DNA of 64,000 nt, taken from CAUZJF01 sp965248605 (lineage in GTDB: Bacteria; Chloroflexota; Dehalococcoidia; Lucifugimonadales; CAUZJF01). This document shows positions 56,622 to 64,000 of the stretch, piece after piece. The stretch is taken from the NCBI GenBank assembly GCA_965248605.1, contig CBDFJV010000007.1, positions 1,550,001-1,614,000 of the forward strand, given 5' to 3'. The position numbers and the translations under genes are program-made. The stretch's first letter is position 1, and every line of letters starts with the position of its first letter. The notes under the pieces are model-generated. The model ran no database searches. It saw only the letters and a list, made by a program, of their open reading frames with translations, and had not been told where the DNA came from.

Positions 56622-57725
56622 CTACTGGTCTCTACAGGACTGGAACCCGCCGGCCCTGGCCCATCGAGTGGCCCGCTCGAGCAGGCGCAGGAACGTGGCC
56701 CGGCCATCTGGCTGCGTGGCCAGCTCGGCGACGTCGGCGACGCCCTTCGGCAGCTCCACAGGAGCGGCCCGGGGTCCGAGGAGCGCCGTCAGGCCCTCCG
56801 TGGCCTCTCGCCCCGCGGCGTCGGCGTCGAAGGCGAGGAAGACGCGCGGGCGGCCCCGCAGGCTCTCCGCGACGCGCTCCATTCCCTGGGTGCCCAGCGC
56901 GGCGCATGCGGGAATGCCCCACTGCGCCAGCGTCAGCCAGTCGAAGAGGCCCTCGACCAGCACAATGGCGTCGTGGGTCGTGCCGAGCCTGCCCAGGCCG
57001 AGCACTGGCTTGCTGCCGGGCAATGCCTGAAACCTCGGCGTAACGCCGGGGTCGATGGCGCGGCCAACCAGCCAGCCGACACGGCCACCGATCACAGCCT
57101 GCCCCGTACTCGATACGGGGTCGGGAACGACCACCATGCCGGCGAACCGCTCGCCTCTCTCGGTGAGCAGCCCCGACGCCCGTATCCTGTCGCCGTCGTA
57201 CCTGGCGGACCGAAGGTACTCCCGCAGCCCGTCCCCCGGCGCGTAGCCCAGGCCCAGCAGGGCGGCGGCATCGAAGCCGATGCCCCTCGACGCTAGGTAA
57301 GCCTGCGCCTGGGGACTGCGAAGCATCGCCCTGATGTAGAAGCGCATGGCCGAGCCCAGGAGCGCCGGGTCCCTCTCTGGAACGGGCGCGGGCTTTGAGG
57401 CCACGGTCGTGACAGCGGTCCCTGGGCGTTTCGTGGTGACCACGGCGCCGCCGTCCAGGCGGCGTATCGCCTCGGGAAGGGTGAGCCCCTCCGTTCGCTG
57501 CACGAAGTCCAGGACGTCGCCACCCGCTCCGCAGCCGAAGCAGTAGAACCGGGACGAGTCGTCGTACACCGTGAAGCTGGGGGCGCTCTCCTCGTGAAAG
57601 GGGCAGACGCCCTGTCGGACCCTGCCCCTGCCGAGAAGCCGCACGCCCGCAGCCTCCACCACGTCGCCCAGGGAGACGCGGGCCTTCAGCTCTTTCAGGT
57701 CAACGGGCGCGTTGGCTACGACCAT
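56622..57725 (-). CDS. CHC2 zinc-finger / TOPRIM DNA primase (arm B)
   Basis: 367 residues, essentially identical to the arm A primase, including Cys41/His44/Cys62/Cys65 and the TOPRIM Glu and DxD. The start overlaps the end of the upstream hypothetical gene by 10 bp. The ORF is also open further upstream, but that part is antisense-like reading of the preceding gene in another frame. Confidence 0.93.
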   Translation of the reverse strand: MVVANAPVDLKELKARVSLGDVVEAAGVRLLGRGRVRQGVCPFHEESAPSFTVYDDSSRFYCFGCGAGGDVLDFVQRTEGLTLPEAIRRLDGGAVVTTKRPGTAVTTVASKPAPVPERDPALLGSAMRFYIRAMLRSPQAQAYLASRGIGFDAAALLGLGYAPGDGLREYLRSARYDGDRIRASGLLTERGERFAGMVVVPDPVSSTGQAVIGGRVGWLVGRAIDPGVTPRFQALPGSKPVLGLGRLGTTHDAIVLVEGLFDWLTLAQWGIPACAALGTQGMERVAESLRGRPRVFLAFDADAAGREATEGLTALLGPRAAPVELPKGVADVAELATQPDGRATFLRLLERATRWARAGGFQSCRDQ

Positions 57726-58177
57726 GACGCGCCCCCTCTCAGCGTCTTCAGCCCGCGCAGGCTCCGTCGTGAGACGGTCCTGCCCGGCTTCCACCGCATC
57801 CCCAGCGCCGCGAGGACCTCCAGGGTCTGGTCGTCTCTCTGTCCAAGAACGGCAGCCCGGCCCGTGCCTGGGCTGTAGAGCGCGGCCTCGCCGTCGCCGT
57901 ACCGCCTTCGCGCGAGGCCCAGCCACTCGGCGTACGCCCACCGGGCCTCGTCCGTCGTCGCCCTGCCCGTGTCCACCTGGGAGAGGGCCGCCAAGGCCCC
58001 GTCGAGGTCGCCGGACTGCCGCAGCCGCCTCGCGTCGTGCACGGACCGTGCGACAGTGGGAGGCGGGGCTGTCTCTTCCTGAGGGAAGATGGCGTCGACC
58101 AGCCGGTCCACCAGCTCCTCCAGGCTGGGCCGTCTGCCAGTTCCGATCATTCCAATCGTTGTTGCTTGCGTCGTCAT
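57716..58177 (-). CDS. Conserved hypothetical protein before primase (arm B)
   Basis: 153 residues, AAGGAGAG before the ATG. Near-identical to arm A from SLEELVDRLVDAIFP onward; only the N-terminal about 18 residues differ, suggesting a fast-evolving or recombined start. Coupled to the primase by a 10-bp overlap. Function unknown. Confidence 0.75.
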   Translation of the reverse strand: MTTQATTIGMIGTGRRPSLEELVDRLVDAIFPQEETAPPPTVARSVHDARRLRQSGDLDGALAALSQVDTGRATTDEARWAYAEWLGLARRRYGDGEAALYSPGTGRAAVLGQRDDQTLEVLAALGMRWKPGRTVSRRSLRGLKTLRGGASWS

Positions 58178-58216
58178 CGTTTCTCTCCTTGTTTGAGTTC
58201 GGTCTTGTACTTGGTC

Positions 58217-58339
58217 TCAGATCAGCAGCGGGGCCAGGGTGAGCAGCAGCACCAGCGCGGTCCTGGCGATGGTGTGTCTGTTCCGCCACAGGACCGCCAC
58301 GGCCCCGATCACCACCCGCACCGCAGGCATGGTTTCCAT
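58217..58339 (-). CDS. 40-residue membrane protein (arm B)
   Basis: ATG at 58339 after GGGAGG. METMPAVRVVIGAVAVLWRN leads to HTIARTALVLLLTLAPLLI, one membrane helix at the C-terminus. It overlaps the previous gene by 31 bp. The arm A homologue is frameshifted. Confidence 0.55.
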   Translation of the reverse strand: METMPAVRVVIGAVAVLWRNRHTIARTALVLLLTLAPLLI

Positions 58340-58539
58340 ACGCCCTCCCTTCTCTGTGTTCTCATCCTGGCGGACAGCCTGCGTACCACCATCGCCGCGA
58401 GACCGAGGCCCACCGCGTTCATGGCGGCGGCTCCGGCCCCGGCGCCCAGCAGCAGCGGCGCTACCAGGAGCAGCGCGACCGCAGCGACGACCATCCGCCT
58501 TCGGTTCCAAACCTTCGACCCTCGACTATGAACATGCAT
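58309..58539 (-). CDS. Small membrane protein (arm B)
   Basis: 76 residues from the ATG at 58539 (AAAGGAG upstream). A basic N-terminus is followed by two hydrophobic segments (VVAAVALLLVAPLLLGAGAG, AMNAVGLGLAAMVVRRLSA) and the end CLRCGW. Homologue of 22892-23146. First gene of the operon after the tandem hairpins. Confidence 0.65.
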   Translation of the reverse strand: MHVHSRGSKVWNRRRMVVAAVALLLVAPLLLGAGAGAAAMNAVGLGLAAMVVRRLSARMRTQRREGVWKPCLRCGW

Positions 58540-58726
58540 CGACAAACTCCTTTCCGTTGCCTGGCCCTCGGCGGCATCCGCAACACGAGGGCGCTCCTTG
58601 CTCCGGTCGTCATCGCCAGACATGGGGCCGCGCACGACGGGATGCCGTAGGTCGAACGCGGTGCCTGGGGAGAGGCACGCCGGTCCGCACGAGGTGATCG
58701 CGGGGACGACGTGTGGGGGAAAAAGG

Positions 58727-58830
58727 GCGCAGCTCGACCAGGGTATGTAGAAGACTTTCTGGGAGCCGCGACTAAGGGGTAAAAAAGGCGCAGCTCGACC
58801 AGGGACTGAAGCGGTCAGGGAGCTGCGACT
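58727..58830 (-). terminator. Tandem terminator-like hairpins (arm B)
   Basis: Two units (58788-58830, then 58727-58772 in transcription order) each with CGCAGCTC or CGCGGCTC pairing to GAGCTGCG. They are followed on the minus strand by CCTTTTTT and CCCTTTTT. Conserved in arm A although loop sequences differ, which suggests selection on the structure. Confidence 0.65.
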
Positions 58831-58869
58831 AAAGGGGGAGCGACCGATCTACGAGATGATCGCAGACTG

Positions 58870-59060
58870 CGATGATATGTCCGAGCCATCTCGGCTCGGG
58901 TCTGACCCTTTCGCAGACTGGCTGTGATGCCTTACGCCGGATCTGTCGACTCGACTCCGAGATGGCCAATTCACGCCAACGGCTATGGGAGCAGTGACCT
59001 TATAGGAGCCTGGCTTCAGGCCTCTTCGCAGTCTTGTCCGCTCTTTTTGGCCGATGCGCC
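58870..59060 (+). ncRNA. Candidate IS110 bridge RNA region
   Basis: Inferred from family knowledge: IS110 elements carry a structured RNA upstream of the transposase. The region holds stems such as CCGAGCC-ATCTC-GGCTCGG (near 58880) and GAGCCTGGCTTCAGGC (near 59005). I cannot fold it or assign the target- and donor-binding loops by eye. Confidence 0.35.
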
Positions 59061-59078
59061 ATCCTTCAGGAGGCAGGA

Positions 59079-60155
59079 ATGTTAGCAGTCGCCGGTCCCG
59101 AAGTCATTCGCACGGTTCAGGTGGTCATCGGAGTCGACACGCACCAAGACAAGCACGTGGCAGTAGCCATTGACCAGCAGGGCGTGCGTCTGGCCGAGCA
59201 CCACGCGCCAGCGACCAGTTACGGGTATGGGGAGCTGGAACGGTGGTCCAGAAACCTGGGAGAGGTTCGCGCCTTCGGGGTCGAGGGAACGGGTTCCTAC
59301 GGCGCCGGACTGGCCCGGTTCCTGATCGGTCGAGGCTTCAGCGTCGTCGAGGTCAATCGGCCTGACCGCTCAGTCCGCTATCGGAAGGGGAAGAGCGACC
59401 CCACCGATGCGGAGATGGCGGCGCGTGCGGTGCTGGCCGGAGTAGCCGACGCCACTCCCAAATCAGGCGAGGGCGAGGTCGAAATGCTCCGTATGATCAA
59501 GTGCGCCAAGGACTCGGCTGTCAAGGCCCGCACGCAGGCCATCAACCAGATGAAGTCTCTGGTTGTCACGGCCCCTGCCGAGCTTCGCGAAACGCTCGAC
59601 GGCCTCTCCGCCGACGCCCTCGCTGCACGCTGCAAGAGCTTCCGTTCCGGTCGTCTGGACAATCCCGCGGCTGCGGCCAAGTACGTTCTTCGCTCGCTCG
59701 CCTGCCGCTACCATCAACTCAGCAAGGAGATTCACGACCTAGAGGCTAAGCTCGAACGACTCACCCAAGCGGCAGCGCCAGCCCTGCTCAGCGTCTTCGG
59801 CATAGGACCCGACACGGCGGCGACCCTCCTGATCGCTGCCGGGAGTAACCCGGAACGTCTTTACTCGGAGGCTGCCTTCGCCTCGTTGTGCGGGGTCAAT
59901 CCGATACCCGCCTCCTCTGGAAAGACCAACAGGCATCGGCTCAACCGTGGCGGCGACCGACAGGCCAACGCGGCTCTGTATCGCATCGTCCTCGTCAGGC
60001 TTCGTCATGATCGCAAGACCAGGGCATACATGCGTCGCCGCACCACGGAGGGCTTGAGCAAGACCGAGGTCATACGCTGCCTCAAACGCTACGTCGCTCG
60101 CGAACTCTTCCCGGCCTTGCAGAACTCTGTCGAGGTGGTTGGACGGGCGGCTTGA
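59079..60155 (+). CDS. IS110-family transposase (DEDD)
   Basis: 358 residues from the ATG at 59079 (AGGAGG 6 nt upstream). The N-terminal DEDD RuvC-like domain includes VVIGVDTHQDKHVAVAIDQQ (Asp), AFGVEGTGSYGAGLARFL (Glu) and RKGKSDPTDAEMAARAV (Asp pair). The C-terminal transposase_20 domain has LLSVFGIGPDTAATLLIAAG and ASLCGVNPIPASSGKTNRHR with the catalytic Ser region. Intact. Confidence 0.95.
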   Translation: MLAVAGPEVIRTVQVVIGVDTHQDKHVAVAIDQQGVRLAEHHAPATSYGYGELERWSRNLGEVRAFGVEGTGSYGAGLARFLIGRGFSVVEVNRPDRSVRYRKGKSDPTDAEMAARAVLAGVADATPKSGEGEVEMLRMIKCAKDSAVKARTQAINQMKSLVVTAPAELRETLDGLSADALAARCKSFRSGRLDNPAAAAKYVLRSLACRYHQLSKEIHDLEAKLERLTQAAAPALLSVFGIGPDTAATLLIAAGSNPERLYSEAAFASLCGVNPIPASSGKTNRHRLNRGGDRQANAALYRIVLVRLRHDRKTRAYMRRRTTEGLSKTEVIRCLKRYVARELFPALQNSVEVVGRAA

Positions 60156-60578
60156 CATCTATAGGAGCATCCGGCGCATGGGGAAATGGACGAAGCACGT
60201 GTGACGCGCTCCGCCGTGGAATGAAGGAAGGTGCGCCTGAAAGACCGCTTCGGAGGGCTACGAGCTATCCGTCACGGTCTTTTCCGGGCACAGGAAGACC
60301 GGCCGAAGCGCAATGCACTCAGCCGCTCACTTGATATCGAGAAGGCCGGAGCGCGAGACGCACCCCAACCCTCCTTCAGAAAATCCCTCTTGGACGACCG
60401 CCGGAGAGCGAGGCTCGATCCGTCACGGTCCATCCGGGCTCAGGGAAAGGACCCCCAGGTTTCTAGGGCGGGAAACGCTGGAAAAGCCTGACAGTGATTC
60501 AAGTATTACCGAACAACCGTGCGAATGCAAGGGTTTGAGCCCCTGACCCACCAGATCGTTTGCTCAGTTTGCTGTGCG

Positions 60579-61412
60579 CTAGCGCCGCCACCGGCCGAGG
60601 GTGAGAATTCGCCGCACCCACCAGAGGACAGTCAGCCTTCGCCTCTGCCGTCTCCGGTCGCCCAGCGCGCCCCACCGCCAGCTCACCTCCCGGAGCCTGA
60701 CGCCCAGGCCCCATCGCTCCCCCGGCGGTATGCCCATCTCGTGCTCGCGTATGAGCTCTATCTCCAGCTCCAGCCTGGCCTCCGCCGCCGTTACGCGGTC
60801 CAGACGGGTCCCCGCCTCCGTCTCCTGCGCCTTCAGCCTCCGCCACTCGCTCACGAGGCCCTCGACCTCCTCGTCGTAGCCATCTCCGTCGCGGCTGGGC
60901 GCAGCACCAGCGCCGGAGCCAACGGGCTGCACAGCGGCCTCCCTCACAGGCGGAGGGTCCGCCCGAGACCGCTTCTCCACCTGGTCCAGCCGCCGAATCT
61001 CCTGCTGAACCGACAGTACCTCCGAGAGCGTCTCCTGCATCTCTCCGAGCCTCCCCGCCACGTCCCGCGCAAGCTCGCTGATGGCCCCGCGGGCGCTCTG
61101 AAGCTCACCGGCCACGGAAATCACTTGCTGTGTTTGCTCAGTTTGCCACCGCTCCAGAGCATCCAGCCTCCTCTCGGAGGTTGAACCGGGCATCCCTGCC
61201 CCCTCCCGCATGAGCAGGTGTTTCTCAAGCGCAATCCGCAGGCCCCTGGTCAGCTTCCCGGCTGCCACGGAGCGGCGTATCGTCCTCTCGGACACGCCCA
61301 ACTCGGCGGCTGCGCCGGACTGCCCGTGGTCGCCCACCAGCTTCGCCAGCAGGCCCCCGAGCTGCTCGCCGCGCTCGGCCTCACCCTCGGTCCGTCCTCG
61401 TCCACGCTCCAT
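60579..61412 (-). CDS. HTH / coiled-coil DNA-binding protein next to the palindrome array
   Basis: 277 residues. An N-terminal HTH (DHGQSGAAAELGVSERTIRR, residues about 33-52) is followed by a basic segment. A long coiled-coil region (RRLDALERWQTEQTQQVISV, DVAGRLGEMQETLSEVLSVQ) and a second helical C-terminal domain (YDEEVEGLVSEWRRLKAQET, ending in basic TLGRWRR) complete it. It begins 37 bp from the last palindrome of the array, so it is the best candidate for the array-binding protein. Could be a partition/segregation or replication-control protein, or an autoregulator; no ParB or Rep signature is visible. Confidence 0.75.
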   Translation of the reverse strand: MERGRGRTEGEAERGEQLGGLLAKLVGDHGQSGAAAELGVSERTIRRSVAAGKLTRGLRIALEKHLLMREGAGMPGSTSERRLDALERWQTEQTQQVISVAGELQSARGAISELARDVAGRLGEMQETLSEVLSVQQEIRRLDQVEKRSRADPPPVREAAVQPVGSGAGAAPSRDGDGYDEEVEGLVSEWRRLKAQETEAGTRLDRVTAAEARLELEIELIREHEMGIPPGERWGLGVRLREVSWRWGALGDRRRQRRRLTVLWWVRRILTLGRWRR

Positions 61413-61448
61413 CGCTTAACCTCTCATATCCTGATCTCAACTCGCACC

Positions 61449-61706
61449 GGCCAACTGTCCGGCTCTCTCACAACCCCACGGCTGGACAATTGTCCGTTCT
61501 GTCCAAGCTTCGTAGCTGTTTGGCCAAGATAACTGTCCGTTTCATGACCGCTCATCGGAGCATTTCTACCGGACAAATGGCCGTTTTCCCGTCCTCCGAT
61601 GCCCACCTCGGCCGGACAACTGTCCGTTTTGTCACTTTCCGCCGGCATTAACCGGACAATTGTCATTTCTGACCGCGTTTGCCAACTTTCGGCTGGACAA
61701 CTGTCC
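61449..61706. promoter_or_regulatory. Phased palindrome array (arm B)
   Basis: Seven sites of the GGACAnnTGTCC type at 61449-61460, 61484-61495, about 61527-61538, 61571-61582, 61614-61625, 61654-61665 and 61695-61706, spaced 35-44 bp. The order and spacing mirror arm A. It lies between the minus-strand HTH/replication genes and the plus-strand transfer genes, so it could control both or mark a partition/replication site. Confidence 0.85.
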
Positions 61707-61933
61707 GGTCGCTCCTAGCTGAAATGTCCGGTTATCGCCGGACTCCGCCCTGCACACGGATTGCTTGGATTACCTACGCAATTCACAGCCAGGTCAATAC
61801 CGTTACACGGCCCTGAGCTGCAAACAGGACGTGTAAGGGGGGTCTCTGCAGAGGCCCCCCCTGCGCGACATTCCATTTAGAACAACTGTACGGCATGCTT
61901 GATTATGACGCAAATCCGATAGGGAGGAAGCAC

Positions 61934-62518
61934 ATGAGGCACATCGCGATACCGAGACGACGATCGCTCATCACGGCACTGGCGCTGGGGGCCCTGCTCC
62001 TGGTCGTGGACGGCTCGCCCGTCGTCCCCCACGCATTCGCGCAGGAGAGCGGGCTGACGCTGGTCAACCAGGACGAAAAATTCATACAGCGCCACGACCA
62101 CGGGGGATTCACCGCGCGGCCGGTCCTGAGCGCAGAGGCCGCTGCGGTGGCCTACGGGGTCAAGGACCCCATCGACGGTGCGTGGCTAACCGCCTTCTAC
62201 TTCGTGGAGGACAAACCCAGGAAGGTCAACCGGGGCTGGGAGTACACGTTCGACTATCCCTCCGACGACTCACAGCCCGAGCTCGACCCCGAGCGGGCCT
62301 ACATCCTGGGCATCCTCGCATGGCTCGACGACGAGTCGTACCTGTTCGAGGCGATCATCCCGATGCATGAGTCGACCGGCCTGTGGGACGGGGTACTGAG
62401 CGCCCTGAACCCGGCGCGGTGGGCGAGGGCCGCAGCGGGCTGGACCATCGAGGGGATTCACGGGCTGATGTGCAGCGTGCTCGGCAAGATCGCCGGCGGC
62501 GACCTGGAGGACTGCTAG
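61934..62518 (+). CDS. Secreted protein at the start of the transfer operon
   Basis: 194 residues from the ATG at 61934 (GGAGG 7 nt upstream). Signal peptide RRRSLITALALGALLLVVDG with probable cleavage after AFA. The mature part (EKFIQRHDHGGFTARPVLSA, WEYTFDYPSDDSQPELDPER) is not recognised. Its stop abuts the start of the TrbL-like gene. A periplasmic or surface component of the conjugation machine is likely by position. Confidence 0.75.
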   Translation: MRHIAIPRRRSLITALALGALLLVVDGSPVVPHAFAQESGLTLVNQDEKFIQRHDHGGFTARPVLSAEAAAVAYGVKDPIDGAWLTAFYFVEDKPRKVNRGWEYTFDYPSDDSQPELDPERAYILGILAWLDDESYLFEAIIPMHESTGLWDGVLSALNPARWARAAAGWTIEGIHGLMCSVLGKIAGGDLEDC

Positions 62519-63568
62519 ATGAGCGACATCCTCACGGGCACGCCGCCCAGCCTCACCTATCTTCACTCCGCCGTCCAGGACGCATGGGCGGTCGTCTGGG
62601 TCATAGTGGCCTCCGGCCTCGGAGTGCTGCTGGCCTGGGCGGGCATCTCCATCATCTTCCGGGAGCACCTGGGGAGCCAGAGCGGCTGGCGTGAGCTGGT
62701 GCCCCGGCTGATGATCGCCGTGGTGGCGGCCTCCACCTCCCTGTGGTGGGGGAGCTTCGTCATCGACCTGGCCGACAGCATCTCCCGCTTCGTGGCCGCG
62801 TCCCTGGGGGTCACCATCAACGACCTGCTGCGGGCTCCCCTGGACGTTCTGCTCAACGCCACCGTGCTGGGGAACGTGGGGATGGCGGCGAGCCTTGCGG
62901 TGCTGTACCTGGTCTACGGCCTCTTCGTCCTCTACGTCATCGTCCAGCTCATCATCCGGCTGGCGCTGATCGACCTGCTGCTGGTGTTGGCGCCCGCCGC
63001 GCTGGGGCTGTGGATACTGCCCGCCACGGCGGGCTGGGGCCGCCACTGGCTGCGCATGTTCCTGGTGACGGTGTTCCAGCAGTCGGTGCAGCTGATCGCG
63101 ATGGCGCTGGCCTTCGCCTTCCTGGAGGACTACGCCTCCATCTCCGCCGGGCAGCCCCTCAACGACTTCCTGTGGAAGTTCCTCATATCCATCGCCTTCG
63201 TCTACCTGACGACGCGCGTGACCTCGATGCTGGGGAGCACGGGGACCTTCGACAGCTGGCTTCGGACGATCACCTACGCGGCCTTCATGGTGTCCCGCGT
63301 GGCGGCGTTTGCCACCGGAGCGGGCGCGGGCGCTGCGACGCTTGCAGGCGCGGGTGGAGCAGCGGCGGGCGCTGCGGGAGGAGCAGCCGGTGGAGCGGCC
63401 AAAGCCGGAGCGGTGTCAGGGACGGCGAGCTGGATATCTCCGGTGGCGGGCGTCGTGGGCGGCGGCATGTCCTCCGGCGACACACCGGCGCTGTCCGGTA
63501 GGGGCCAACTCGCCCTGCCCGCCGGCAACAGCACCCCGGCGCTGCCCCCTCGAAGCATGAACGAGTAA
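62519..63568 (+). CDS. TrbL/VirB6-like type IV secretion membrane protein
   Basis: 349 residues with at least six membrane segments (VVWVIVASGLGVLLAWAGIS, LAVLYLVYGLFVLYVIVQLI, LALIDLLLVLAPAALGLWIL, FVYLTTRVTSML among them). The central LLLVLAPAALGLWILPATAG is typical of the TrbL/VirB6 family in Chloroflexota and Gram-positive systems. The C-terminus is a low-complexity Gly/Ala tail. Forms the inner-membrane channel of a T4SS. Followed by the pilin gene. Confidence 0.85.
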   Translation: MSDILTGTPPSLTYLHSAVQDAWAVVWVIVASGLGVLLAWAGISIIFREHLGSQSGWRELVPRLMIAVVAASTSLWWGSFVIDLADSISRFVAASLGVTINDLLRAPLDVLLNATVLGNVGMAASLAVLYLVYGLFVLYVIVQLIIRLALIDLLLVLAPAALGLWILPATAGWGRHWLRMFLVTVFQQSVQLIAMALAFAFLEDYASISAGQPLNDFLWKFLISIAFVYLTTRVTSMLGSTGTFDSWLRTITYAAFMVSRVAAFATGAGAGAATLAGAGGAAAGAAGGAAGGAAKAGAVSGTASWISPVAGVVGGGMSSGDTPALSGRGQLALPAGNSTPALPPRSMNE

Positions 63569-63631
63569 CGCAACCAGACGAGCAAGACGAGACCAAACAG
63601 AGCGAACACAGAACGAACAAGGAGGATTTCC

Positions 63632-63901
63632 ATGACAGACCTGGTACAGACCGTATCGAACATCGTCGGGATATTGATGGCCCTGGTGGGAGTGCTGGGG
63701 GTCGGCTTCTTCATCTACGGCTCGTTCCTCTACATGACGGCGGGCGGAGCCCCGCACCAGATGGAGCGTGCCAAGTCAGCCATGTTCACCGCCCTGGCGG
63801 GCGTGGTACTGGCGATGGTGGCCTACGGCGTCGTGCAGCTCATCATCAACGCGACCATCGGCGGCCCGGTGACCCCGGACCTGCCCGACCCGTCCGGCTA
63901 G
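63632..63901 (+). CDS. VirB2/TrbC-like pilin subunit
   Basis: 89 residues with GGAGG upstream. Two membrane helices (IVGILMALVGVLGVGFFIYG and FTALAGVVLAMVAYGVVQLI) are separated by a short basic loop (GGAPHQMERAKSA), the layout of VirB2-type pilins. The A-K-S-A...G-V-V-L pattern is typical. Ends PDLPDPSG. Next gene is PrgI-like, as in related transfer operons. Confidence 0.82.
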   Translation: MTDLVQTVSNIVGILMALVGVLGVGFFIYGSFLYMTAGGAPHQMERAKSAMFTALAGVVLAMVAYGVVQLIINATIGGPVTPDLPDPSG

Positions 63902-63915
63902 GAAGGAGGCCAAGT

Positions 63916-64000
63916 ATGCAAGCACACGACGTACCTACACATCTACAGGCCGAGGACAGGGTATTGCTGGGGCTGACGTTCCCGCAGATCGTCGCGGGGA
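63916..64000 (+). CDS. PrgI-family protein, N-terminus (runs off window)
   Basis: ATG at 63916 after GGAGG. The 28 visible residues (QAHDVPTHLQAEDRVLLGLT, FPQIVAG) match the start of PrgI-type T4SS proteins, which usually precede the VirB4 ATPase gene. Partial at the window end. Confidence 0.7.
   Translation, partial: MQAHDVPTHLQAEDRVLLGLTFPQIVAG

Larger units (their letters stand above)
58860..60240 (+). mobile_element. IS110-family element (approximate bounds)
   Basis: Interrupts homology between the arms. A non-coding segment of about 200 nt precedes the transposase, as in IS110 elements, whose 5' region encodes the bridge RNA. The octamer-like TATAGGAGC occurs just before the gene (about 59001) and just after it (about 60161) and may mark core or terminus sequence. 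Exact ends are not resolved. Confidence 0.65.
55860..61875 (-). repeat. Arm B of the large inverted duplication
   Basis: Inverted counterpart of 20450-25554 with intact HTH, membrane-protein and Rad52 genes. Differences are small indels, an IS110 element (about 58860-60240) and flanking sequence. At its outer end the type IV secretion genes begin, which arm A lacks. Confidence 0.92.

Noticed and set aside
56292..57296. Plus-strand 334-377 codon ORFs over arm B primase and Rad52 genes, and equivalents in arm A
   Set aside because: Mirror-image shadows of the real genes; they appear in both arms only because the coding strand is conserved.

Overview
The window is high-GC bacterial DNA dominated by mobile elements. 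Features that fit an uncultured Chloroflexota (Dehalococcoidia/SAR202-like) genome are Pro-Thr-rich secreted proteins, PadR-linked membrane proteins and many transposases. That assignment is inference; no rRNA or core marker gene is present. The only RNA gene I can support is a tRNA-Cys at 9.1 kb.

Layout. 0-2.8 kb: an IS21 end cuts into a compact, translationally coupled five-gene operon that includes a Zot/packaging-type P-loop ATPase. 3.7-6.6 kb: a minus-strand locus with a short TatA, a small membrane protein, a lipoprotein and two paralogous secreted proteins. 6.7-9.1 kb: ISAs1 and IS21 debris, then a P4-type tyrosine integrase facing the 3' end of tRNA-Cys, the usual arrangement of a tRNA-targeted island. 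9.3-13.9 kb: an IS1182-family element split by a second one (5-bp duplication, reading frame restored on removal) and cut by an IS1380-family element. 13.9-17.5 kb: beta-lactamase-fold proteins without catalytic residues and a PadR regulator. 17.7-20.4 kb: a large serine recombinase and a broken convergent copy.

20.4-31.7 kb (arm A, plus) and 61.9-42.5 kb (arm B, minus) are two inverted copies of the replication/recombination module of a conjugative element. Shared parts are a phased array of seven GGACAnnTGTCC-type palindromes, an HTH/coiled-coil protein, tandem terminator-like hairpins, small membrane proteins, a CHC2/TOPRIM primase, a Rad52-type annealing protein and an SNF2-type helicase. 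Arm B keeps more genes: zinc-ribbon and TSCPD proteins, a Cas4/RecB-like nuclease, SSB and a RadC-type protein. Beyond its palindrome array it diverges into type IV secretion genes at 61.9-64 kb (secreted protein, TrbL/VirB6-like, VirB2-like pilin, PrgI-like start). Arm A has lost that middle block, leaving its Rad52 domain fused to a DNA methyltransferase.

The most striking feature is group II intron invasion of the helicase gene. Arm A carries one complete intron just after Walker A. In arm B the gene is cut by three introns whose boundaries can be read exactly, and two of the exon junctions restore the frame perfectly. One intron (42998-46434) itself contains an ORF-less 739-nt intron, a twintron-like arrangement; a near-identical 739-nt intron sits elsewhere in the same gene. 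A third intron now joins the first exon of an unrelated gene to the helicase, which looks like intron-mediated exon shuffling. Two introns carry a small membrane-protein ORF antisense to the intron.

31.7-42.2 kb between the arms holds a large secreted/lipoprotein, a metzincin-like secreted protease with Pro-Thr linkers, a second IS1380 copy and an IS3 element split by an ISNCY-type element.
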